Assembly (NCBI RefSeq): GCF_018320785.1
Contig: NC_054872.1
Location: 35,910,051-35,974,050 of the forward strand
DNA from: Cheilinus undulatus
Taxonomy: Eukaryota; Chordata; Actinopteri; Labriformes; Labridae
Direction of reading: 5' to 3'
Length of the DNA stretch: 64,000 nt
The stretch's first letter is position 1. Every line of letters starts with the position of its first letter. Under the pieces are notes generated by a model, which had not been told where the DNA came from, did no database searches, and saw only the letters and a list, made by a program, of their open reading frames with translations. The translations under genes were made by a program, and so were the position numbers. Below, piece after piece: positions 54,165 to 64,000 of this stretch.

Positions 54165-56760
54165 ACCAGAGTACAGGCTCCCTCTGCTCCTCACTTAAAT
54201 CACAGTGAGAGCTATTTTGGTGGTTGGGTCAGAGCACAAGTTATGCTGTAAATGAAAGGGGGTGTTCCTTTTACCATACATGAAAAAACCTATAGAGAAA
54301 ACAAAGCCAACATGGTACAGAGCACTGTATTTTTTTTAGCATGATTATCTTGATGATTATGATGGTGAAAAGCCAAAATTTCTTTTAGTAACTTCTGTGC
54401 GCTCTTTCTTATGTACAACAGCTGAACAAACTAAAAGATAGCTATACTATAATCTCTGCTGTGAACATGTAGACATACATCTTTACAAAAACTTAACTTT
54501 TACAAGTGCTTATCATTCCACACAACTGCTTTTATTTTAATAATTGTAATTTAACTGCCCTATCATTACAATTCGCTCTTCAAACATTTTCCAGGAGAGT
54601 CCTAAACTGCTTGTAAAAGGCAGGCAGCTAAAACTAAGTTTCAGTAATTATGAAGCTCTTTAATTTAAAATCAAGTTTCATTAATAATAAGCAGCCATTT
54701 TATCACGCAGCCTTAATAACCATGATCATTAATTTATGGCATATGAAAATGAAAGAAAGATGAGCGAGAATTGATTTTGAGTAAACATTGTTATTGCAGC
54801 ATTTCTGTCAACAGAGCTCTGCTCTACTTTCATTTGCTCCAGTTTTGGGTGTTTGAATAAAATCGGGGGTACTTGCCTTGAGCATTACATGAATAAAATC
54901 TGATTATCAGTGCACACAAAGCCTAACTTATTAACCACTATTTGCTACAGTTACTGCAGAATAAGAGGAATAATGGCAGCATCTGTATTACAAATAGAGA
55001 AATTTAATATTGCAAACATAACATAATCCACACTCCTTGAGTACAAAAGGAGGAAAACATCAGTGAAATACAGTAAGCCTGCTGTAGTTTAATAACCTGG
55101 CAGAGTACAATACTTGGTGATTTCCCAGATAAATTGTGTAGGTGTGAAAATTAGAAATAGGGTCCATTTGGTGATGCCATGCCAATTAGGTCTGGGTAGC
55201 AGCCCTAACTATGTGATTTGGAGAAACACCCAGCAGTTCAATTGTGTGTAATGGTCACCTGGCAGCACTGCTAATGCCCATTTCAGCCTACGCTGGGCAG
55301 GCCATGGCCCAGTGGCCCCCTGCACCCCAGGCAATTATGTTTGGTTTCACACGGTGAAAAGGGTTAATTGGCAGCGCCCACGCGCCTGATTGGACCTGTT
55401 TCACGCCTGTCGGCCTTCATCGCATCAAAGGAAGCCCCAGTCCACCAGGCACCATTATTAGAACACACACCTCATGGACACACTGTACACACTCTATTCT
55501 TAAATCTAATGTGCTTGTGATTGTACACAGTTGGAGAAAAATGTGTGCACAAATCATAAACAAATATGAAGTAACACAGCATACATACACAGAAACATTC
55601 AGAGAAATAATTCACTACGCTTCAGTATTCATTGTCCTCATGCAGAGACATAAGTGTGTTCACACTTGCATGCACGCAGGCATTATGCAAATCATTCTCT
55701 GCATTTCTTAATGATATCACTAGGGGTCAGTGTTGTTTAACAGAAAACAGAGCTCAATATTCACCACTTCTCATATTCACCTCATCCTGATAGATTTGTG
55801 CTTCCCTCTCTGCACAGCTAAAATACTTGTCACTTTCTCCACTCACTCCCCTCCTGTCAGTCTCAAGCTCTTTATGCTGATGCAATTTCTTTGACATATT
55901 TATTTTTTATCATATAAAAGAAATCCTGTTTTTTTTTTCCTCACAGTTGTGTATCAGATGTATTTGAGCTTCGACTGTATCGTAGTTGTGCTGCCAGCAT
56001 TACTGTAATTACAGACAAACCAAGAGTCGTGCAGTGAAGCCACTCCTGCTGTATATTGTGTGCCTGTCTGTTTGTCTCCATGTGGTTCTAGTTTTTTATT
56101 AATAAGGCCTCAACCACTGAGCTACCAGCAGCCTATGAAAGTCCATCAGCCATTATACAAGCCAGTTTGACAGGCAAATAACAACACTGAAAGCATGTAT
56201 CTGTCCAACAGGAGCCCAGGATTTGGATAAATCTTATTTTTGCACGATGTAACAAATTTGACACATGCTTTTAGACATTTTGAGTCTTTTTTTAAAGCAA
56301 AACACGAGTTGTGAGTGGATTCCTGTGGTACAACATACCTTTTTAAAATTGAATCGATATAGTAGAGTGGATCAGAAATGTTTTACTGTTGTTTGTATTT
56401 GCTGCTCATCTCACGTTACTAAAATAGGATTCATGACATGGTTTCATGCATATTACCTCTCACTTTTGGGACTGTCATGCTATAATTTCAACTTTTATTT
56501 GATATCAGTAAAAGGAAATAAATCAAACAATATGGATACCTGGTTTAATATCAAGGCAACAGAGAAATAGAAGTCTCAGCCTCTAAATCATGGGTGATTT
56601 TTTGTTTTCAAAAATGGCAGCAAACTCCTGCTTATGCCTATGTTGGCATATTTGCACATTTTTTTTACACTATGCATGAATTTGCTTGCAGTTTTTGATG
56701 GATTCATCCTCATCAGAGTCCCTGATTTACGACATAGTTGTAGGCTTTTAAAGCTTCAGT
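54165..56760. other. Intergenic, with a candidate conserved block
   Basis: No gene is recognised. The block at about 55240-55450 is GC-richer and repeat-free, unlike its AT-rich surroundings, and so could be regulatory. Open frames at 55511-55711 and 56265-56570 have no family resemblance. Confidence 0.45.
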
Positions 56761-56767
56761 CCTTTAA

Positions 56768-57070
56768 CCCCTTAAAGCCGGAAAACACAAATTATAGCCA
56801 GAAAATTCTATTTTTTTGGAAATGAAATGTTTATTTCACTTTCTGCTGAAATCCAAAAAAGTACTAATTTCCATAAAATTTGCCATTTATATATTTTGTA
56901 TATCATTTGATACATTAGGTGTTTTTGGTAACTGATAATCCACTTGAGGGCATTTTTATCATTTTTTCAGATTGTATTCAGAAGTTTTTTTTAGTAATTT
57001 ATGATCATGTTGATTAGATAAAGGTATGTTAAAGGTATGTATCAAATATATGACAACAGGCTTTAAGGGG
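56768..57070. mobile_element. piggyBac-like MITE flanked by TTAA
   Basis: The left end CCCCTTAAAGCCGG and the right end, reverse complement of CCCCTTAAAGCCTG, form an inverted repeat. Each end is flanked by TTAA (56764-56767 and 57071-57074). Terminal CCC and a TTAA target duplication are the hallmarks of piggyBac elements. The 303-bp interior is AT-rich and non-coding. Confidence 0.85.
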
Positions 57071-57076
57071 TTAATT

Positions 57077-57200
57077 CAGTGGTTCTCAAACTTCTTTTTT
57101 TCCATGGCACACTTAAGATCAAGCCAAAAACCTCAAGGCACACCATATCCATGTGAAACAGCCTCTTAAGCACATGCTACAGTATCTGTAGTTGTATTGT
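57077..57200. mobile_element. hAT-type element left end
   Basis: CAGTGGTTCTCAAACTTC starts three bases after the TTAA that ends the piggyBac-like MITE, followed by a sequence mentioning GGCACAC repeats typical of this fish element. I could not find a convincing right end. Confidence 0.5.
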
Positions 57201-57682
57201 TGTTGAACCACTTAAAACCACAACTTTAATTTACCGTCTATCATTGAAATAACAGAGAATGTAGCATTTTAAAACCTTAGGTACTCAATCCTTTATGGGG
57301 CAATGAGCCATAACATATCACTTTGGTTAACTTCCTTTCTGGCCTCCCCGAACTCTCTGTGATTTGGTAGAACCAGAAAGAATTTTTTTCCAACAATCGG
57401 TGGAGGTCAATCAATGTCACAGAAACTAACATTAGACCATCTGACCTATCAGCAGTAGCCCAGAGCATCTAAACTTCCTGTTTCCTCCAGAACTCGAAAA
57501 AATGAAGTCTTATGTCTCTTTTGGTCCCAAACAGATGATAAGAGGGTCTGGCTGCAGACCTCTGGTGGGGCGTTTTTTTGGCTCATATTTTGCAGATCTC
57601 TACAATATGGCGACCTGGACTGTGGGTCGTGGAGTGATGTATTAACCATTGCTGGGTTTTCCTTAGTTAGTGGTTCATTATC

Positions 57683-58272
57683 TTAAGGGCCAATCCCATT
57701 TTCACCCCTTAACCCTTCTCCTTGACCCTCGAAATACAGTGGGAAGGGATAGGTTCGAAGACCTTCCCTTGAGAAACAAGACGCCACTTGATTGCTTTTT
57801 ATCATCACACATTGCCAATAAACATCTGCGTCATCAGAGGTGACGATAGAGCTTCAACCATCTTATTCATACTATGGACCTCTGTGTTGATCTTCTCCAC
57901 ATATTTATACAGTTAATAGCCCCCGTTTACACGTGAACATACCTGAAAATCCAATAAACTCCCATCCCTAGAAGCTAAAGATTGAATATATGAGAATTCA
58001 CAACAGCTGTATTTTCTACAGTCGGTTATAAATGCCAAAATATTTACATTTTTGTCATCCACTGTGCCATTTTGCAAGTGAACGCAGTGCGTGGTGGGAA
58101 ATTAATCATACCTTGGTTTCAAGTGTGATCCTGAAAAATCTTTATTTGAAGGGCTATGTGGCCCTTGGCCCTTGGCTCTCGATTCAAAAGAGAATCAGTA
58201 CACCCCTTCACCCACGTGAATGTGCAAAACCAAGGGGAAGGGCTAAGATAAGGGCTAAGGGGTTGACCCATA
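57683..58272. mobile_element. MITE with GGGCCAATCCCATTT ends
   Basis: The left part GGGCCAATCCCATTTTCACC followed by CCTTAACCCTTCTCCTTG matches the reverse complement of the right part, TATGGGTCAACCCCTTAGCC followed by CTTATCTTAGCCCTTCCCC. This is about 0.59 kb without transposase. The family is common in fish genomes. Confidence 0.75.
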
Positions 58273-58448
58273 GTATTCTGAAGCCGGTCATGTCTTTCCT
58301 CTAAAAGTACAATAAAATGAATATTTTGTTTTTAAGTAACTTTTTAATGTGTAAGTAAATATTCATTAAGCTGCTTTATTTCCATTACTGACTTCTTGGT
58401 ATCACTTCATGGATTTTTTTTACCCTAAACAGGTAAGTAACCATATAT

Positions 58449-59910
58449 AAGGGATGGGCAACTTTGGCTACCAAGAGGTCACCATTGATTTTATTGTAAA
58501 AGAGCCAGATTGTTTCAGATTGTTGGATATTCTCATTTTAAACCCTGTGATTACCAATAATTCAATGAAAGTAGGAATACGTTGCTTTCATTATCATTTA
58601 TTATACCAGCATTTATGTTTTTGAACTCAAGTGCAAATAGAAATAATTAATTCAATGAGAATCATGGAACTAAATCAATTTTGAGCTGCTTTTTTAATGT
58701 AGTTGATGTGATAGTTACTTGTTATTTTACTTGCATATTTTTTTTTACAAGTGCATTTGGGATGCATTTTAAAGTTTTCCACAAACACTTGCAACCAATT
58801 AAATCTACTAAAAATAAAATCCAAATCAAATAGAAAAAAATAAATCCAGAAAGAAAAATAAATAAATAAATAAATTGAATAAGAAATGAAAATGAAAAGA
58901 AAGTAAGAAGTTAATAAATTTATTTCTATTTTCTAAATAAACAAAATAAATAAAACCTTTTAGAATCTGAAAATCAAAAGAAACTAAAAACAAATTTTAA
59001 ATAGTTTTAATAAAGTTAAAAAAAAAAGAACTGACCATTTGTGAAAGAAATAGTTATATTTTCTTGTTTTCATGACAGGTTTTTCCTGTTTTCTTAAGGT
59101 TTATATATTATTACCTTGTCAAGGAGGTTATGTGATCGGGTGGGCTTGTTTGTTTGTTTGTTTGTTTGTTTGTTTGTTTGTTTGTTGGCAACATAACTCA
59201 GAGAGTTGTGGACGGATTTTGATGAAATTTTCAGGAAATGGCAGAAATGGCAGAAGGAAGAACTGATTAGATTTTGGGACTTATCTGGATCACCGTCTGG
59301 ATTCAGGAATGTTTTTAAAGGATTCTGTACTATTGGGAGATAGGGCTAATGGTGGAGGTCTGCGCTGTTACCACTTTACACCAGGAGATGGTGGACATGA
59401 GCAACTTCAATCTTAGCAGCATTTTGGGTGTGTTTTTATTCAATTTTTGGAGTTTAAAGAGTTTGGAAGATGCACGCCCAGTCGAGGAGACGAGTCGGAG
59501 CGTAACAGAGAGAAAGACAGTGAATTGTAGCGAGAATTCTCACAATGCTGGGAGGAATAGAGGCATATTCACCCTCTGCCATGACTTCCAGTCGTCCAGT
59601 GAGACCATGGGTGAGACTGTCAGTGCATCTGTTGGCACCAGCAGGCAATGCTTCCACCATGATAGTCCACCCATAGCAAAGCCAATGCTTTGCCTCGCCG
59701 CATGTCCACCCCACCGGGGAGGGAGTAATCAGTGAATGCCGTTGTGGGGGGGCACATGGGGACGGAACCAGGAATTTCTTAAAAGATTCTTCACAATTGG
59801 GAGGTAGGGCTAATGGCGGAGCTCTGCGCTCTCTGAGTGCTTTTCTAGTTAGTATCTGAAATTAACTTGGGGCTGCATTGAGCCCCCGGACCACCAGTTG
59901 CCCACCCCTG
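58449..59910. mobile_element. hAT-type element carrying a nested insertion
   Basis: The left end AAGGGATGGGCAACTTTGGC and the right end, reverse complement of CAGGGGTGGGCAACTGGTGG, are inverted repeats. The flanking 8-mers CCATATAT and TCATATAT match at seven positions, a good hAT target duplication. The interior has an AT-rich part and, from about 59100 to 59850, a different repeat with (TTTG)n and a duplicated segment. Confidence 0.8.
59100..59850 (+). repeat. Nested repeat with internal direct duplication
   Basis: It contains the fish repeat text GTTGGCAACATAACTCAGAG and TTTTGATGAAATTTTCAGGA after a (TTTG)9 run at 59147-59184. The segment near 59305-59370 (TTGGGAGATAGGGCTAATGG) recurs near 59790-59830 (TTGGGAGGTAGGGCTAATGG). 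The 128-residue frame at 59349-59735 lies between the two and has no recognised domain. Confidence 0.65.
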
Positions 59911-59914
59911 TCAT

Positions 59915-61850
59915 ATATGGTCACTTTGTTGACGTAGATTTCAGCATAATAATAATAAAAATGTATAAGTGACAAAAGTAAAAAGAAAAGAGTTTAAAAA
60001 AAAAACTAGTTTGGGGATGTTCACCAATAATGTTCTAGGGTTTAAATTTTGAATTTCCTGGTATTTCAATGAGTGCCCTTTAAAGGGTTAAAAGTAATGA
60101 AACATTTGATGACATTATCATGTATATACAGTATGTAAGATATAGGGAGGCCAACCTTAACATGTGAGTGGAAGTCATGGAAAATTTAAGTAAAGATTTG
60201 CAGAATGTGACTGCCAAAACATGACAAACAAGCTTTTGATGAGGCTAGATGTTATTTTTTATAATGTATTTAGCTTCAAAAAGCTGAAATTGTCAGAAAT
60301 GTCGAGGCAAAATTGGCATGCACACGCTCAGTAGACATGCAGCTCATTTGAAAGAATGGCGCTGTCTGATTTTCAGATGAAAAGTCCTTGATATCCGTCA
60401 TCAGAGCAAATTTCAGAGGTAATTTCTTTTAAAGCCCACAGAAAGGTTCTATAGATTAATATTATAAAAATGAACATAGAGCCTGTAAATGTTCAATTCC
60501 AAGTCGACCTTTTGTGTCAATAGAAATGTAGATTTCCTTATTAGTGTTGCTCTTTCCTCTTGGCAGCCATCTCCGCTTTTTAGTCTGTTTAATCAGTCTT
60601 AGATGCTCTTTTCATTTTATCGCACTAATTGAATTTGGCTCTCTTTGCTGGCAATGTTTTTTTTTTCTTCCTTTTTTTGGATTTCTAAACATGTTGCTGT
60701 AGGTGTCCACTAGCCAATGGCATGGCTCCACCACCGCGGTCTGTTTTTTGCACATACAGACACTACGGCAAGGATCTTTTCCCACTGTGGCTCCTTGTCA
60801 CTTTCAGCACTCTGGCACGCTCCAACAAAGTCGCCCCTCTCACACATACACACACACATAAATGTGCACATGAACACACACATGGAGAGTCAGATTGCGT
60901 GTGTTCCTTCCCCCGACTGAGCCTCTGAGGACTCTGCGCTTGTTTCACAGAAGACGACTTGCATGCACACACATAGACACAAACAGAAAGTCCTGGTACA
61001 CACTTCCCATCTCTGCTGGCATCCTGGGAGGGACGTGCGAGAGAGAGAGAGAGCAAGAGCATATGTTGGATAGACGTTTGTTGAGGGGGGATATTTCTCT
61101 TTGGATGTTGTCTTACAAGCTTTGACGGCGTGGCGCAGAAAGAAGGCATTTTTTCGTCCAATTTATTAATCCTTTTAGGCAATGTTCTCTGTTCAGAAAT
61201 GCAAATTGAATCAATCTGAGGCTGACTTTAAGACTTTTCAAGTGGGATTTAATTAGAAGCCAGGGCCTGCAGTTTTTAATGAGAGAGGGGGTGGAGAGAT
61301 GGAGAAAAAGAAGGAGAGAGAGAGAAAGAGAGAGGCATGGGGAGGGAGAGTGGGTTGCGGTTTTGATCTGGGGGTCCTGCTGGAGAAAGGATACACAAAC
61401 ACCCACAACATGCACACACAAGCATAGGCACATGCATGCACACACGAATGCACCCCGTAGAGCTGTGTATGAGGCGGATGCCCGCTGTTTGGTTTTTCTT
61501 TACTTCCCTCGTCTCCGTCTTGTGAGAGTTCAGCCAGAGATCTAGTTACTTCAGTTTACATCTCAAACTCTCACACATCTCAGCATAGACGGAGTGAAGC
61601 ATTGTGGTACTCATCAATGTTGGAGCTGCTTGAAAGTGAAGGACCTTAGGTTAATACTGAACAGCTCCAAAATGAGCTCGACACTCCTGGAGGAACAGAA
61701 TTTGACCATCCCTGGATGAGCAAAAATCTAAAAAAGTGAATCAGTGCATGGTCCAGATTTGATGGTTGCTTTCTAGAGATACATAAAGAAGGACTGTGGA
61801 GCATTACACTGGAGGACTGGTCAATTAAGGCAAAAATAATAATTATTTTG
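59915..61850. other. Intergenic, no gene recognised
   Basis: This is mostly unique sequence, with CA- and GA-rich simple repeats at about 60840-60880, 61030-61055 and 61300-61335. Overlapping open frames on both strands at 60717-61545 come from these simple repeats. Nothing can be assigned. Confidence 0.5.
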
Positions 61851-61959
61851 ATTGGAATTAAACATCACATGAAACACAAATACTTTATTGTACAAAATCT
61901 GCAACACATGCATTTAAAAATGTAGACACTGTTAACATTTTGGAAAAAGCAATAAATGA

Positions 61960-62500
61960 GAAAAAGGATTCTGAACTTCCACTGGCATTAATGTAACTGT
62001 GCAGCAGGAGCTTCATAGAATGAGTTTCCATGGCTGAGCATCTGCAAGCAAGCCTCACATCACCAAGTCTGATGCCAAGCATCAGATGGAGTGGTGTAAA
62101 AGCACACAGACACTGGACTGCTCCACAGTCCAGTGTCTGTGTGCTGCCTGTTACCTGCCTGACTGCACTGTGCCAACTGTGAATTTTGGTGGAGGAGAGA
62201 TAACGGTACGGGGCTGTTTTTCAAGGTTTGGATTAGGCACCTTATCTCCAGTGAGCAATCCTAATGCTTCAGCATACCAAGACATTTTGGGTAATGCTTT
62301 GCTTCTAACTTTGTGGCAACATGACTGTGCCTCAGTGCAAAAAAGAAGGACTACAAAGATAGAAGAGTGGAGGCTGTTTTAGCTGCAACTGGGGGCCACC
62401 TCCATAGTAAAGACATGTACATGTATTTGAATACAATGCAATTGCAGTTCCTGTTGGTGTAATGGTCAGGCATCCAAATACTTCTATCCGTATAGAGTAT
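61960..62500 (+). mobile_element. Tc1-like transposon remnant
   Basis: Same family as 30880-31320 and 38700-39640. Landmarks are GTTTCCATGGCTGAGCATCT, GATGGAGTGGTGTAAA, GTGCCAACTGTGAATTTTGG, CAAGACATTTTGGGTAATGC and CTTTGTGGCAACATGACTGT. The interior has deletions relative to its relatives, and every frame is broken. Confidence 0.85.
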
Positions 62501-62544
62501 CTTGATAGTGAGTCTACTAAAAAGAAATGTTGCTCTGACAGGCC

Positions 62545-63260
62545 CATAGAGGAGAATAGTCACTTTATTAGGTATACCTGTTCAAGTATTGAATCAGCAG
62601 ATGTCTAATTATCCAATCCATTAAGGCATGTAGACATGGTCAAGATGGTCTGTTGGATTTCAAACTGAGCATCTGAATTGGGAAGAAAGGCAATTTAAGT
62701 GACTTTGAATGTGTGCTTGGTGGTGGTTTCACAGGGTGTCATGTTGTTTACACTGAATTCTGACCCTACCATTCAAAATTTCGTCACAGAAACTCAAGAC
62801 TCATAAGACCAGGCCAGGTTTTCCCATTATTCTGTCCCCCATTTACCTTTGTGAATTGTGGCCTCAGTTTCCTGTTCTTAGCTGACTGGAGTGGCACCCA
62901 TTATAGCCATCTGCTGCTGTAGCCCATCTGTTTCAAGGTTTGACATGTTATTTGAGTTGTTGTTACCTTTTTCATCATTTTCAACCAATCTGGTCATTCA
63001 CTAACTTCTGCAATCAAAGAGGCATTTTGACCCAGGTAAGTGCCACTCACTGGATATTTTCTTTGGACCATTCTCTGTAAACTAGAGATGATTTTGTGGG
63101 TAAAGTTTCCAGTAGATCAGCAGTTTGTGAAATGGTCAGACCAACCTTTCAGGGAGCAACAACCTCAGCACATTCAATATCGCCTAAATCACCTTTCCTC
63201 CTCATTCCTCATACCATAGGATATGATGGGTGATTGTATGTTATGCAATAAAATGGTTAA
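62545..63260. mobile_element. Tc1-like transposon, head-to-head fold-back remnant
   Basis: 62555-62735 reads in + orientation as the 5' end of a Tc1-like element (CTTTATTAGGTATACCTGTT, GGCATGTAGACATGGTCAAG, GGGAAGAAAGGCAATTTAAG). From about 62742 to 63215 the sequence reads as the same family in - orientation, covering transposase codons and ending back at GAGGAGGAAAGGTGATTTAG. The two parts thus share the 5' end in inverted order. No intact frame is present. Confidence 0.75.
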
Positions 63261-63915
63261 AAAATTATGATGATGTCTAATTTGATCAAAAAATAGGGGA
63301 GCGTGTTAGCTATATCTTACCGTTTCTACTGTATCTCTTTCTGCTGTTCATGTTGTATCGCCTATCTGCATTAGTGAAATGAACATTTCTGAATATTTTT
63401 TTTAAACTGGCACCAATTAATCAGAGGATTACTGAGAATTATCTAATATGACAGTATCAGAACTGTGTTAAAGCATTGCCATCACAGTGAGGCCTCCATC
63501 TAACATGTAAAATGTAAAAGCTCACAAAAGGAGAAGACAGTGCTTGTTGGCATTCTCTTTTTTCCACAAGTGTTGTTGTGCCTCTATTAATACTATTAAT
63601 GTAAACCATAAAAAAGAAGAAACCAGGCACGCTGAACATGGAGAATGTAAAACATGAAAAAATGAAGCCTTTATTATAGTGGACAGATCAATTAAAATTC
63701 CAACATGTTTTAACCATGTAGATCTTAATCAGGGCTAACAGAAATATTTAAGTTAGGTTTTTATGGGCTAACCTCCAACCCCCTTCATTGTTTTACACCG
63801 CTTTTACTTTGTCCACATTGAGCAGCCAGTCAACCTTGTTTGTCTCTACTTGTAATATATATTTCATATCGATATGCCCAATACAGTTTGTGATTTTCAT
63901 GGATAGGATCTCAAG

Positions 63916-63999
63916 GTGCGAATTTCATCTCTGCTGTTTGCTTATGATGTGGCTCTGTTGGCTTCCTCAGCTGGGACCTCTAGCAGGCACTGGGCTTTT
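63916..63999 (+). pseudogene. LINE reverse transcriptase fragment, decayed
   Basis: The + strand reads VRISSLLFAYDVALLASSAG and continues to the window edge. This matches the catalytic segment of non-LTR retrotransposon reverse transcriptases, where the family form is SSLLFADDVVLLASS. The first of the two catalytic aspartates is replaced by Tyr, so this copy is inactive. It continues outside the window. Confidence 0.7.
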
Positions 64000-64000
64000 T

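Noticed and set aside
59349..59735. 128-residue open frame in the nested repeat
   Set aside because: It lies within transposon-derived sequence and has no recognisable protein domain.
60717..61545. Several overlapping open frames on both strands
   Set aside because: They are created by CA- and GA-rich simple repeats, giving His/Thr- or Arg/Glu-rich translations.

Overview
This window is vertebrate nuclear DNA, most likely from a percomorph-type teleost. The evidence is GT-AG split genes with long introns, AATAAA polyadenylation signals, microsatellites, and a dense load of fish-type DNA transposons (Tc1-like, hAT-like and piggyBac-like) with a tRNA-derived SINE. There are no operons, CRISPR arrays or phage features.

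Only two protein-coding genes can be supported. On the + strand, an intronless coding exon at 8311-9060 encodes a CITED-family p300/CBP-binding coregulator, best called cited4. It has a probable TATA box and a short non-coding first exon about 0.85 kb upstream, and a polyadenylation signal near 9910. On the - strand, a Polycomb gene, scmh1 (Sex comb on midleg homolog 1), has 15 coding exons between 47487 and 28612. Its non-coding 5' exons and promoter lie near 49.8-50.6 kb. All splice junctions join in phase and give 2187 nt, a 728-residue protein. Its order is a basic N-terminus, two MBT repeats, two consecutive exons each ending in a KKRGPKPGSK basic motif, the SLED (DUF3588) domain, a low-complexity linker and a C-terminal SAM domain. 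The two genes converge on an intergenic stretch of about 18 kb. CITED4 and SCMH1 are also close neighbours on human chromosome 1p34, which supports both identifications.

The rest is non-coding. 1-7.1 kb, 9.95-27.9 kb and 50.7-64 kb hold no recognisable gene; they contain unique sequence and transposon debris. The repeats include six Tc1-like remnants (one a head-to-head fold-back), several hAT-type non-autonomous elements, a piggyBac-like MITE flanked by TTAA, a MITE containing a 20-bp perfect palindrome, two copies of a tRNA-type SINE, and a family with at least three copies whose ends look directly rather than inversely repeated. The window closes in a decayed LINE reverse transcriptase fragment.

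I found no evidence for a new multi-gene system. The observations most worth following up are the doubled basic-motif exons of scmh1, its unfamiliar N-terminus, a NAGNAG acceptor before its second MBT repeat, and the direct-repeat-ended element family.
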